A stretch of 64,000 nt of DNA from contig CAMJKP010000008.1 in NCBI GenBank assembly GCA_946406435.1, positions 21,446-85,445 on the forward strand. Reading direction: 5' to 3'. Position numbers and translations under genes: made by a program. Positions 52,690 to 61,719 of the stretch are shown here, in pieces. This DNA is from an uncultured Prevotellaceae bacterium (GTDB taxonomy: Bacteria; Bacteroidota; Bacteroidia; Bacteroidales; Bacteroidaceae). The notes under the pieces were generated by a model that was not told the origin of the DNA, did no database searches, and saw nothing but the letters and a program-made list of their open reading frames with translations. Positions within the stretch are counted from its first letter, which is position 1. Each line of letters opens with the position of its first letter.

Positions 52690-55600
52690 CTATGGCTGCA
52701 CGATTCTCAGATTATACTTATCGGCATTGATAATACGGAAACAGAAGTCACTCATACCAGGACCGTTGATAACGGCACCTGTGATTACGTTGCGACCCTT
52801 CTTGAGAGTAACAGGACGAGAAACAACATCGTCACGTACCATACGACGGTCACCTGAGAGAAGTGCACATTCCTCACCGTTTATCCACCACTTAGAAGCA
52901 GAGTTAGAACCGATGGCAAAGCGTACGTTCTTGATTTCCTCATCGCACTCGATAACTGTTGTTGCCCAGAAGATAACACCATACTTCTGCTGCTTTGTGC
53001 AGGTAGCCAAACGATAGAGCTTCACATGGAAGAGCTCGCTGTCGTATGCGTGCCAAGCCTTATCCTTCTTATTATATGTAATAGCAGAAGGGAAGGTCTG
53101 GTTGAGGTATGTGTCAACGAATACTGTATTTGACCTGTTTGGCTTGTCGATAGGATCACGAAGCATCCAACGGCGAACGAAGCCCTCAGAGTCAGGAGTT
53201 GCTGTTGGAGTTGTAACAGGCTTCATGTAGCTCTCGAGCTGTGGAGTTATCTCGATAACACGATAGTGACCGCTGAGGTGCATGAATGCGAACAGGCGGA
53301 GCAGACCGTCATAGTAAGCATCGAAATAGCCGTCAGCATCTGGCTCGTGCTTAGCCTCCCAAAGACGCTTGATGAACTCGTCGCTCTTTGGATGTGAGCA
53401 CATGATAGAAGCTGCTGCTGCTGTTGCCACAAGACCGATAGAGTGACGGAGCTTCTCTGGGTAGTTACCAGCCTTCAGAATCTTATCAGGAGTTGTGCCA
53501 TCTACGTTGTACTGGTCAACGAATGTGTCAATACCCTGTGAGTAGAGGAAGTTCTGGAACTTCTCACCATACTGCTGCTGCCAGGTTCTATCAGAGCATG
53601 ACCAGCTATAGTCGAGGGCGATGTTCATAGGAACGCGCCAAGAGTCATAGCGGAAGGCATCACCGAGGATGTGTCCGTTATTGAGAAGTGAACCGTCGAA
53701 GTTGTTATAGTCAGGGTTGAGACCTGTCAATGGGTGAATACTCTTGTGGAGGTACTCACGGCTCTTCTTAGCGCAGTCACGCCAGTAAGAAGCACGTCCG
53801 TCCTCTGCGTAGCGAGCCCATACCTCATAGAATGCAGGAATATGATATGAAGGGTCGGTATAAGGCATACCTGGTACGAAACTGATAAGACCAGTCTTCT
53901 GATCCATCAGAGATACGTTACGCTTCATTGTAATTGGCTTCTCAAGAGGCTTGCCGTCTCTGCCGCGGTTGATTGTGAACTCAACCTCATGTGGCTGGAT
54001 GCAGTCAAGGATATACTGAGCTTCCTTCAGATAGTTAATCTCGCCCATGCTTCCCCAACGGTTATTAGCGAAGATGAGAGATGTGATGAAATAAAGCTCA
54101 CCGTCAGATGCAGGTCCCTGTGCATTGGCTGTACCGTCGCGCTTGCAGCTCCAACGGAAATAACCCTTCTGAGGACCGTCCTCCATCTGCATATATTTCT
54201 TGCTCCAGCGCCACAAGCGGTCGAAGATATCCTTGCGGTCGAACTGAACAGCAATCATCATACCATATGACATACCCTCTGTACGAACGTCGTCGTTCTT
54301 GATGTCGCTGATATAGCCCATATCCTTGCCTGCCTCGAAGTAGCACTTGTTCTTGCCTACGAATACATCGTTGAACACCTCCTGAAGCTTAGCCTCTACC
54401 TCTTTTTCGCCATAGCCTGCCTCTACGAACAGGTTACGGTAGCTACCGGTAGAAAGACCGCCTGCTGTTGCAGGAACCATAGGCTTGTGAGAATTGAGAG
54501 TAATCCAGTCAACCTCAGCAGGTCTGTCGCCGTTGTTCTGAAGCACAAGCTCATAATAGCCGTTTGGCTGCTTGTTGACCTTCAACTCAAGTTTTGTTGT
54601 CTTGATATCTACTACCTGAGCTCTGCCCCACATACCAGGCATGTTTACCCAAACGGTATAGTCGCCTTCTGGAACCTTCACGTTTCCGTAAGATACCCAA
54701 CCGCCCTTAGGAAGGATTGTTCTCCAGCCAAGGAAATAGTTCGTAGTGTCGTTATACTGAATTGTAGCACCACCGCCAATGTTGCTGTAGCGGTCCATCT
54801 GCACCTGTGAGCGTGCATCGGTGATACCTACGCCACGCAATGTAGGCTTAACCTCCTGAATAGTACCGTCAGCATTGAAATGCAGAGAGTCGATACATAC
54901 AGAGCGGTTCTTATCGAATGATGGTGAGTATGCGTTGTTATGATAGAAGAGATACCACTGGCCCTTGTAGTTTACAATACTATGGTGGTTAGTCCAGCAG
55001 CCATTCTCATGCTCTGCCATGATGAGACCCTTGTACTCATAAGGACCCATAGGATTCTTACTCATAGCATAGCCGAGAACCTCTGTGTTATTCCTTACGT
55101 AAGGGTAGGTGAGGTAGTAGTTTCCGTTGTACTCGAAGGCGAAAGGACCCTCAGCCTGGCGGCTTGGCAGACCTTTGAGGCAGTTGACACCCAGCATCTC
55201 AAACTCGCGGTCGCCGAATTTCACCTTTTCCTTTGGTGTGTCGTCAGCAATTTCCTTCATGTTTGGCTTGAGCTTTGCGCAACGACCTGCACCCCAGAAG
55301 ATGTAGGCATTGCCGTCAGATGCCTGAAGCACACATGGGTCAATACCATTGATTCCCTCAATACTGTTCTCCTCTGGCTTGTAAGGACCGTAAGGGTGGT
55401 CGGCAACAGCTACACCAACACCGAAGCCACGGCCTCTGCCGTTGTTTGCGCCCTCAACAGGCTTGTGAGTATTAGGGAAATAGAAATAGTACTTGCCATC
55501 CTTCTCTACACAGTCTGGAGCCCACATTGAGTATCCTTTTGGGTTGCCCCAAGGTACCTGCTCCTGAGAGAGAATGACACCGTGATCTGTCCAGTCTGTG

Positions 55601-55827
55601 AGATTATCAGACGAGAACACATGATAGTCAGCCATACAGAACCATTTTCTCTCTGGCTCTACCGGACTGATGATGTCGTGCGATGGGAAGAGATATAATC
55701 TCCCATTGAAGACACGTGCGGTAGGGTCAGCGGAATACAGATTGCGAATGACTGGATTCTGGGCTTTTGTACCCAGCACTCCTACGAGAGGAAGTGATAG
55801 TAAACACGCTAATAGAAATCGCTTCAT
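52690..55827 (-). CDS. GH43-GH8 fusion enzyme
   Basis: This 1045-residue protein joins two glycosidases. Residues 20-330 are GH43 (SADPTARV base, GIDPCVLQ, RQAEGPF acid). About 335-450 is a CBM6-like sandwich. Residues 455-870 are GH8, with the acid glutamate in RTEGMSYGMM, the aspartate in ASDGELYF and NPDYNNFDGS. About 900-1045 is a further binding domain (FAIGSNSASKWWINGE). The GH8 motifs resemble reducing-end xylose-releasing exo-oligoxylanase (Rex), so the chain may trim xylo-oligosaccharides from both ends. The signal peptide ends TKAQ. Confidence 0.9.
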   Translation of the reverse strand: MKRFLLACLLSLPLVGVLGTKAQNPVIRNLYSADPTARVFNGRLYLFPSHDIISPVEPERKWFCMADYHVFSSDNLTDWTDHGVILSQEQVPWGNPKGYSMWAPDCVEKDGKYYFYFPNTHKPVEGANNGRGRGFGVGVAVADHPYGPYKPEENSIEGINGIDPCVLQASDGNAYIFWGAGRCAKLKPNMKEIADDTPKEKVKFGDREFEMLGVNCLKGLPSRQAEGPFAFEYNGNYYLTYPYVRNNTEVLGYAMSKNPMGPYEYKGLIMAEHENGCWTNHHSIVNYKGQWYLFYHNNAYSPSFDKNRSVCIDSLHFNADGTIQEVKPTLRGVGITDARSQVQMDRYSNIGGGATIQYNDTTNYFLGWRTILPKGGWVSYGNVKVPEGDYTVWVNMPGMWGRAQVVDIKTTKLELKVNKQPNGYYELVLQNNGDRPAEVDWITLNSHKPMVPATAGGLSTGSYRNLFVEAGYGEKEVEAKLQEVFNDVFVGKNKCYFEAGKDMGYISDIKNDDVRTEGMSYGMMIAVQFDRKDIFDRLWRWSKKYMQMEDGPQKGYFRWSCKRDGTANAQGPASDGELYFITSLIFANNRWGSMGEINYLKEAQYILDCIQPHEVEFTINRGRDGKPLEKPITMKRNVSLMDQKTGLISFVPGMPYTDPSYHIPAFYEVWARYAEDGRASYWRDCAKKSREYLHKSIHPLTGLNPDYNNFDGSLLNNGHILGDAFRYDSWRVPMNIALDYSWSCSDRTWQQQYGEKFQNFLYSQGIDTFVDQYNVDGTTPDKILKAGNYPEKLRHSIGLVATAAAASIMCSHPKSDEFIKRLWEAKHEPDADGYFDAYYDGLLRLFAFMHLSGHYRVIEITPQLESYMKPVTTPTATPDSEGFVRRWMLRDPIDKPNRSNTVFVDTYLNQTFPSAITYNKKDKAWHAYDSELFHVKLYRLATCTKQQKYGVIFWATTVIECDEEIKNVRFAIGSNSASKWWINGEECALLSGDRRMVRDDVVSRPVTLKKGRNVITGAVINGPGMSDFCFRIINADKYNLRIVQP

Positions 55828-55875
55828 AAATTACTTATAGTTGTTATTGTTTAGTTGTATTTGCAAATGTATTTT

Positions 55876-58356
55876 TTAGGAAGCCGTAATAACTACTGCT
55901 TTTCCCCCTGTAACATTTATCTCATATTCATATACACCGAGGTCCTGATAGGTCTTCACGAGGTTTCCCTGACTGATTGGTGTCTTTGTGCGGAGTATCA
56001 GCTTGCCTGACTCCTTTGGCATGATGTTTGCCGATTTCAGCTTACCGTCCTTCCAAGTGATGTTAACGGTATATCCGCCACGTGCCTTGAAGCCTGAGAT
56101 ACTACCATTCTTCCAAGCGTCTGGTAATGCTGGCAATAGGAATATTTCTGGTGACAGATCCTTTGCGTTAGGTGAGAGCTGACTCTGCATCAGCATCTCT
56201 GCGATACCTGCCGTTACACCGAAGTTACCGTCAATCTGGAATGGCGGGTGTGCATCGAAGAGGTTAGGAAAGGTACGACCGTTTGGATATTCACGCATCT
56301 TATTCTCATCAGGAAGCAGACGGAGCATGTTTGAGATGATAGTGAAGGCGTGATTGCCATCGAGCATACGTGCCCAGAAGTTTGTCTTCCAACCAAGACT
56401 CCAGCCTGTTGCCTGATCGCCACGCTGATTCAAGGTCACGCCAGCAGCCTTGAAGAGGTCTGGTGTGAGGAATGGTGATATCTGGTTTGAAGGATACAAG
56501 CCATAGAGATGTGAGATATGACGATGCTCATCCTTTGGATCGTCGATATCCTCGCGCCACTCCTGAAGCTGACCATACTTACCTACCTTCATAGCCGGAA
56601 TCTTCTTTAGTGCGGCGTTGAAAGCAAGGAGCGAAGCGTTCATCTCTGCCTTGTCCTTGTCAGCAAGGGCTGTGTCCTGAAGCATAATCTCCGTTGCCCT
56701 TATTGCCTGTGTGAGAGCATCGCGCACAATCTGGTTGTCCATCGTACAGCCTGCACATACAGGTGACTGCTTGCCCACGCCTCCATGCTCTGGAGATACA
56801 GAAGGCACAACGAGCAACTCACCGTCACGCTCCACCATATAGTCGAGGTAGAAATCGGCTGCACCTTTCAGAATAGGGTAGTACTCACGAAGGAAATCCT
56901 TGTCGAGTGTGTAGAGATAGTGCTCCCAGATATGTGTTGTGAGCCATGCTCCGCCATTAGGGAACATTCCCCAGAATGCACCGTCGATAGGTCCTGCCAC
57001 ACGCCAGATATCTGTGTTGTGATGTGCCACCCAGCCTCTGCATCCGTACATCTTACGGGCTGTCTCAGCACCTGTCACACTCAAGTCCTTTATCATAGAG
57101 AACAATGGCTCGGCTGCCTCTGTAAGTCCGCATATCTCTGCTGGCCAGTAGTTCATCTCAGCGTTGATATTGATAGTGTATTTACTATCCCAAGGAGCCA
57201 TCATCTTATCATTCCAAACACCCTGGAGGTTAGCTGCCTGACCGCCTTGCTGTGAAGAAGAGATGAGCAGATAGCGACCGAAGTTGAACATGAGTGCAAC
57301 CATACCCATATCATCGCTACCATAGAACTTATCCAGACGCTGGTCGGTTGGAAGGAGGGTGTTAGGTGATGGCTTTGCCGTTCCTGCTGAAAGGTCAAGA
57401 GCCACACGGTTATATTGTTCTTGATACTTTGCTATATGGCGCTTCAAGAGCTGATCTGCGGTTTTGTCCTCAACTGCCTTGAGAGTAGCCTTGTTTTTTT
57501 CAGAAGCATTACCGCTAACATCATGATAGTTCACGAAGTTGGTAGCAGCTGTGATTATGATGGTTGCTGTCGTAGCATTCTTAACGTCAACTTTATTGTT
57601 ATCAGTTGTAATATTACCATCAGCCAGCACCTTTGCAGCAAGTTCTGCATTCAAGGCTGACTTAATGCCCTCCTGCTCTACGCCTTCAATAACAGCCTTG
57701 AGCATACCATAATTACCCTTCATGCGTGAAGTCATAAACCTGAGTCTTTCGCTGCTTTTTGAAGATTTCAGCTTACACTCATGATCAAGCGTGAAGTTCA
57801 GTTTTCCCTTGCCAGAAGCCTTTATGCGCATCACGATAACGCCATCCTCAAGAGAGGCGAATGTCTCGCGCACATATTTTACGCCATTAGCGGTATATGA
57901 TACCGATGAAACCGCATTATTTAGATTCAGTTCCCTACGATAGTTCTTTACGTCCTTATGTCCGAAATCGAGTTTCAGAGAACCGAGAGTGAGGAAACGC
58001 ATACCGTGAGGACCTTTTATGAACTCCTTGTTGATAAGATCTTCTGCTTGTTTCTCCTTTCCCTGAAAGATGAGGCTGCGCACCTCGTTGAGGTAATAGA
58101 TTGATGATGTGCTGTTATTGTTGTGAGGACCTCCACTCCAGAAAGTCTCCTCGTTGAGTTGAATTTCCTCTACGTCAGTCTTGCCAAAGACCATAGCTCC
58201 GAGCTTGCTATTGCCAAGTGGCATAGCCTCAAGCCATACAGAAGCAGGTTTATCGTACCAGAGAAGGGAGTTAGTGTTATCGGCGCGGCATGTCTTATCC
58301 TTTCCGAAAGGAAGTACAGCACACATAAACGTCAATAGAAGAAATTGCTTAAGCAT
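55876..58356 (-). CDS. GH95 family alpha-L-fucosidase/alpha-L-galactosidase
   Basis: Starting at 58356 the protein has 826 residues. A promoter at 58404-58434 excludes the ATG far upstream. GH95 motifs are NINAEMNYWPAEI (substrate-binding Asn/Glu), SVSPEHG (acid), HRHISHLYGLYP and QIDGNFG (activating aspartate). GH95 acts on 1,2-alpha-L-fucose or alpha-L-galactose, the latter occurring on xylan side chains, which fits this locus. The signal peptide contains LPFGKDKTCRA. It is the first gene of the second minus-strand run, 48 bases ahead of the GH43-GH8 fusion. Confidence 0.92.
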   Translation of the reverse strand: MLKQFLLLTFMCAVLPFGKDKTCRADNTNSLLWYDKPASVWLEAMPLGNSKLGAMVFGKTDVEEIQLNEETFWSGGPHNNNSTSSIYYLNEVRSLIFQGKEKQAEDLINKEFIKGPHGMRFLTLGSLKLDFGHKDVKNYRRELNLNNAVSSVSYTANGVKYVRETFASLEDGVIVMRIKASGKGKLNFTLDHECKLKSSKSSERLRFMTSRMKGNYGMLKAVIEGVEQEGIKSALNAELAAKVLADGNITTDNNKVDVKNATTATIIITAATNFVNYHDVSGNASEKNKATLKAVEDKTADQLLKRHIAKYQEQYNRVALDLSAGTAKPSPNTLLPTDQRLDKFYGSDDMGMVALMFNFGRYLLISSSQQGGQAANLQGVWNDKMMAPWDSKYTININAEMNYWPAEICGLTEAAEPLFSMIKDLSVTGAETARKMYGCRGWVAHHNTDIWRVAGPIDGAFWGMFPNGGAWLTTHIWEHYLYTLDKDFLREYYPILKGAADFYLDYMVERDGELLVVPSVSPEHGGVGKQSPVCAGCTMDNQIVRDALTQAIRATEIMLQDTALADKDKAEMNASLLAFNAALKKIPAMKVGKYGQLQEWREDIDDPKDEHRHISHLYGLYPSNQISPFLTPDLFKAAGVTLNQRGDQATGWSLGWKTNFWARMLDGNHAFTIISNMLRLLPDENKMREYPNGRTFPNLFDAHPPFQIDGNFGVTAGIAEMLMQSQLSPNAKDLSPEIFLLPALPDAWKNGSISGFKARGGYTVNITWKDGKLKSANIMPKESGKLILRTKTPISQGNLVKTYQDLGVYEYEINVTGGKAVVITAS

Positions 58357-58403
58357 TTTTTGTTTTTGATTTTGTTTTAGTTGAATACTATAAAAAAGTG
58401 GCA

Positions 58404-58434
58404 CAAATATACTAAAATTTCTACGAAATTCCAA
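58404..58434 (-). promoter_or_regulatory. Promoter of GH95 operon
   Basis: Minus-strand TATATTTG (58404-58411), 20 bases, TTG (58432-58434). The leader to the ATG at 58356 is about 40 bases. Confidence 0.65.
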
Positions 58435-58566
58435 ATTCCCTTGAAAATTATGAGATAAATTAACATACTGCCGCCCTTCATCTATAGAAACAACACTATT
58501 ATAGACGATTTTTCTTATTATAGGTTTAATTAACTCCCTGTTTATTTCTTTTTTCATTTTTTTTAT

Positions 58567-58574
58567 TACCTTTG
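58567..58574 (+). promoter_or_regulatory. -7 element of hypothetical gene
   Basis: TACCTTTG lies 32 bases upstream of the start at 58606. The upstream half is T-rich without a clear TTG. Confidence 0.5.
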
Positions 58575-58605
58575 CAAACACAATAAACATATATAAATCA
58601 AGATT

Positions 58606-59103
58606 ATGGTATTATTAGGAAAAGAAGAAAAAAATGGATGGATGACCGTTGGATATCAATCCACATGGCCATTGTCATACGAGGTAATGCTTTGTGCTGC
58701 ACAGGAAATCATAGACAAAGATTTTAAGGAGCGTTTAGATAGAGTTGCTGTAGGTTTTGCTAATGATTGTACGGAATGTATTGATGAAGTTCGCAAGCAT
58801 AATAGAATACTTACAGATTGTCCTACGGTTAGCAAGGAAAACGGTTTCCTGATTGTTTCGGGTTATAGTGAGATTATGGAAAGTAACCTTCAGATTAAAT
58901 TTTACAATCAAACAATGTCAGTAATCTTGCAAACAACTAACATAAAAGTATTTTCAGAATCAGGCGATAATGCTTTTTCCAATTACATGAATAGCATAGA
59001 AATCAATACTTATATTAAGCTTGCCAATGAAAATGGCCATATAGAAATTCCAATCATTAAGAAACCAAAGTCTATTTGGAAGAAATTGTTTTCATGGAGT
59101 TAA
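58606..59103 (+). CDS. Hypothetical protein
   Basis: The 165-residue product has no signal peptide or membrane helix and no domain I recognise. It begins MVLLGKEEKNGWMTVGYQ and ends in a basic IIKKPKSIWKKLFSWS tail that could touch membrane or nucleic acid. It has its own promoter and is followed by repeat arrays. It separates the PUL from the next operon. Confidence 0.6.
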   Translation: MVLLGKEEKNGWMTVGYQSTWPLSYEVMLCAAQEIIDKDFKERLDRVAVGFANDCTECIDEVRKHNRILTDCPTVSKENGFLIVSGYSEIMESNLQIKFYNQTMSVILQTTNIKVFSESGDNAFSNYMNSIEINTYIKLANENGHIEIPIIKKPKSIWKKLFSWS

Positions 59104-59143
59104 AATGACGTTACTTCTATGAAGTTGAACTAAAAAGGCCTTT

Positions 59144-59258
59144 GAAGGTTCGCTCCTCCTTTGCTTATCCTCCCTGCTACACTCGATTTATCTCCGAACA
59201 TGGGGAACGGTCTTGGAACGGTTTTGCAACGGATTTGAAGCGAAGGAGAAGCGGAACA
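59144..59258. repeat. 11-bp-period inverted array H
   Basis: Units gaaggttcgct, cctcctttgct, tatcctccctg, then catggggaacg, gtcttggaacg, gttttgcaacg, gatttgaagcg. The right half is the reverse complement of the left half of arrays B and C. Confidence 0.85.
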
Positions 59259-59288
59259 CTTACATTCTTCACTTTTACTCTTCGTTCT

Positions 59289-59353
59289 TCACTTTCTGAG
59301 AACAGTCTTCACTATAATTATACCCACGCCCTCTGTATTTTGGGTTAACTATT
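59289..59353 (-). repeat. 65-bp dispersed repeat, copy 2
   Basis: Inverted relative to 20159-20223 and nearly identical to it. It lies between arrays H and I. The gap 59104-59493 is entirely repeats. Confidence 0.8.
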
Positions 59354-59383
59354 TCAGAACAAGACATACTATGTAAGTCCGTT

Positions 59384-59482
59384 GTTTCTCCTAACCAAAC
59401 TCGATGAAGGTCCGTTCCAGAACGAACAAATAGCGAAGGTTCATCGAGTTTGGTTCGGAGGCAGAACGAAGGCAAAGCGAAA
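59384..59482. repeat. 11-bp-period inverted array I
   Basis: Nine units including aaccaaactcga, tgaaggtccgt, caaatagcgaa, ggttcatcgag, tttggttcgga. The arms pair as in array D, with which it shares ACCAAACTCGATGAA. Confidence 0.85.
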
Positions 59483-59493
59483 TCATTACCTAC

Positions 59494-60501
59494 TTAATCC
59501 TTTTCTTTTATTGCGGCAACTACCCTATCCATATCTGAGAGGTCGTATCGCTGATCTACTGTTATAGTCAGTATTCTATCTTCCTTTTCCCATATCAATC
59601 GGGCATAGATGGCTTTCTTAGCCAATTTCTTTTGCATTGCAGATATATCATCTACACGGAATGGGAAAAAGAGTGGAGCGGTTGTCAAACGACTGATATC
59701 GGCGATTAATTCTATATTCTCAGCATCTTTCAGGCCTTCATAAAGACGCTTGTAGTTTTCTATCCTTATTTTCTGCTGAGTATCTGCATCCTCAAATGCG
59801 AGAATTTCTTTTGATACAGATGCCATAGCATGTGGAGTAATCGGTCTTGTCATAAGACGCTCCACCTCGTGAGAAAGGCGTATTGATTCGTCCTTTACAT
59901 TTGTATCACCCGTTTGAAAATACTCGCCTCTCAGTTTCATCGCCTTTGTCTGAAGAGATACAATCTCATCATTTTCAATGCCAAAATCCTCCATTTCATC
60001 GGGAGTTTCAAGGAAAGCACCATCAGGAATGGCAAACCATTTCCTTATACTTCCAACGTAATATTTTATGAACGGCAGACGCATAGTAGAGAAAAGACAT
60101 TGGGTAAGGTCAAGGATAATCTCACATCCACCTTCGTGCATCTCTTCAAGCATATCCTGCTCTTGCTTTGTAAGATCCATTCCAAAATATGGATGAACAA
60201 CCATAAGATTTGGACGATGAGCAGCAAAAATCTCCTTTGCCTTTGGTATATCTATTGTCAAGTCATTACATACAGGATAGAACTTATAGTCATATCCAAG
60301 TTCCTGAAATGGTGCAATAACCGTATCGCAAGTATATTTAGGAAGCATCGCCTTTTTTCCATTTGCCATTTCCTTCTTGGCAATAAGGTATATGGCCTCG
60401 CGACAGAAAGAAAACAACTTCCTGCCACTCAACACGTTATTGTGAGCACCACTTTCCTGACATTTGTCGTAAAGTGGAAAGATACTTCCTATTTCTTTCA
60501 T
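59494..60501 (-). CDS. PLP-dependent aminotransferase-fold protein
   Basis: The 335-residue protein resembles fold type I (DegT/DnrJ-like) PLP enzymes. ILDLTQ near residue 130 stands where the aspartate contacting the pyridine ring is expected. SIRKWFAIPDG near 150 contains a lysine in a position typical of the Schiff-base lysine (the SLRKxxPIPDG motif of related sugar or alcohol aminotransferases). It is the last gene of a four-gene unit with an ATP-grasp ligase and a glycosyltransferase, suggesting synthesis of an amino-acid- or amine-decorated surface molecule. The substrate is unknown. Confidence 0.75.
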   Translation of the reverse strand: MKEIGSIFPLYDKCQESGAHNNVLSGRKLFSFCREAIYLIAKKEMANGKKAMLPKYTCDTVIAPFQELGYDYKFYPVCNDLTIDIPKAKEIFAAHRPNLMVVHPYFGMDLTKQEQDMLEEMHEGGCEIILDLTQCLFSTMRLPFIKYYVGSIRKWFAIPDGAFLETPDEMEDFGIENDEIVSLQTKAMKLRGEYFQTGDTNVKDESIRLSHEVERLMTRPITPHAMASVSKEILAFEDADTQQKIRIENYKRLYEGLKDAENIELIADISRLTTAPLFFPFRVDDISAMQKKLAKKAIYARLIWEKEDRILTITVDQRYDLSDMDRVVAAIKEKD

Positions 60502-60504
60502 ACC

Positions 60505-61719
60505 TTATTCTGTTATTACACGAAGATGCTCTGACATATTATCTATTGTCTCAAGCATTTCCTGTTGATTATCGAACTTTGCAAACACCACAGCAACGGT
60601 ATCATTACCGTTATGCGTTAGCTGGATTTCATCACCAATATTCATCAGATGAGTAATATTGATAACCTTATTGCGGAAATACTCCGACATCCACAACTCC
60701 TTATAACGGCCATTCTCATTAGCGTATGGACGATAGTACATAACGAAATTTGTATTGTCACAGAACACGTTATCAGGCTTTGGAAGCTCATCACCTACCG
60801 CTGCACGAATAGTATATGCATTCTCTTCAAAGCTAGTCGCTTGCTGTTCAAGATATGGAATGTTACAACCTCCATTTCGTGGTCCTAAGTCAAGGAAGTA
60901 TATTTCTCCGTCCTTGCCTATAACAAATTCCACATTACAAGGTCCTGTCTTCATACCAAGCAGCGAGAATAGCCTTTGCAGCTCTTCAACGGCTTTCAGT
61001 TTTATCTCTTTGCTAAGTTCAGAAGGAGTACTTAGCGATACTGGTACGAGTGCCGACTTTCCCACGACATGATGCTGGTCGCAGAAACCTGCAAATATTA
61101 TCTTGCCGTTATCGAGGAATATATCGCCATCCAACTGATGTCCAACCTTCTCTATAAACTGCTCTATGATTACTCTTCTGCAGATAGAATATGATAGTGA
61201 TTCTTCCCAATGCTCAGTAAGTTCACCCTCGCTTGTTATGGCAAAAACGCCTCTGCTACCTGCTGAATCCACAGGTTTCATTATTGCCTTGCAACCCTCT
61301 TTCCTCTTCTCTCGGAAATATATAATAGCCTCATCAAGATTCGTGAAACTATCTGACCAAGGAGCATAGAAACCATTATCTTTAAGGAATTTACGAAATA
61401 AATCCTTGTGAGTAAGCGTACATACTGATTTGTATGGATTACCCGGTAACCCCATCTTTTCTGCCACGTAAGCGGCAATAGGGGCGAGAGTATCAGAACT
61501 GTAAGGCACGATACCGTCGATATTCAGTCGCTTTGCCTCACGAAGCACAGCCTCCTTATCTACAATATCCACCTTGCAGTATTCATCAGCCACCTTATGC
61601 CCGGGATTATCCTCGTGCAAGTCGGCACTAATGACATAGTAGCCCTGACGTTTTGCCTCAAGGGTAGCTTCCATCTGCACGATATTGCCACCGAGGATCA
61701 TTATACGTTTCTGTTTCAA
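60505..61719 (-). CDS. ATP-grasp ligase
   Basis: The 404-residue protein has a pre-ATP-grasp domain (RIMILGGNIVQMEATLEAKRQ) and then the ATP-grasp core. Nucleotide-binding elements include CKAIMKPVDSAGSRGVF, IIEQFIEKVGHQLDGDIF and the metal-binding YFLDLGPRNGG near residue 275. Relatives (carbamoyl-phosphate-synthase-like/PurK-like) couple ATP hydrolysis to forming an amide or thioester bond between a carboxylate and an amine. Its 3' end lies 3 bases from the PLP gene, and its start overlaps the glycosyltransferase gene by 4 bases, so the three are translationally coupled. Confidence 0.88.
   Translation of the reverse strand: MKQKRIMILGGNIVQMEATLEAKRQGYYVISADLHEDNPGHKVADEYCKVDIVDKEAVLREAKRLNIDGIVPYSSDTLAPIAAYVAEKMGLPGNPYKSVCTLTHKDLFRKFLKDNGFYAPWSDSFTNLDEAIIYFREKRKEGCKAIMKPVDSAGSRGVFAITSEGELTEHWEESLSYSICRRVIIEQFIEKVGHQLDGDIFLDNGKIIFAGFCDQHHVVGKSALVPVSLSTPSELSKEIKLKAVEELQRLFSLLGMKTGPCNVEFVIGKDGEIYFLDLGPRNGGCNIPYLEQQATSFEENAYTIRAAVGDELPKPDNVFCDNTNFVMYYRPYANENGRYKELWMSEYFRNKVINITHLMNIGDEIQLTHNGNDTVAVVFAKFDNQQEMLETIDNMSEHLRVITE

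Noticed and set aside
58357..58590. N-terminal extension of GH95 from the ATG at 58590
   Set aside because: A consensus promoter lies inside it, and a normal signal peptide begins at 58356.
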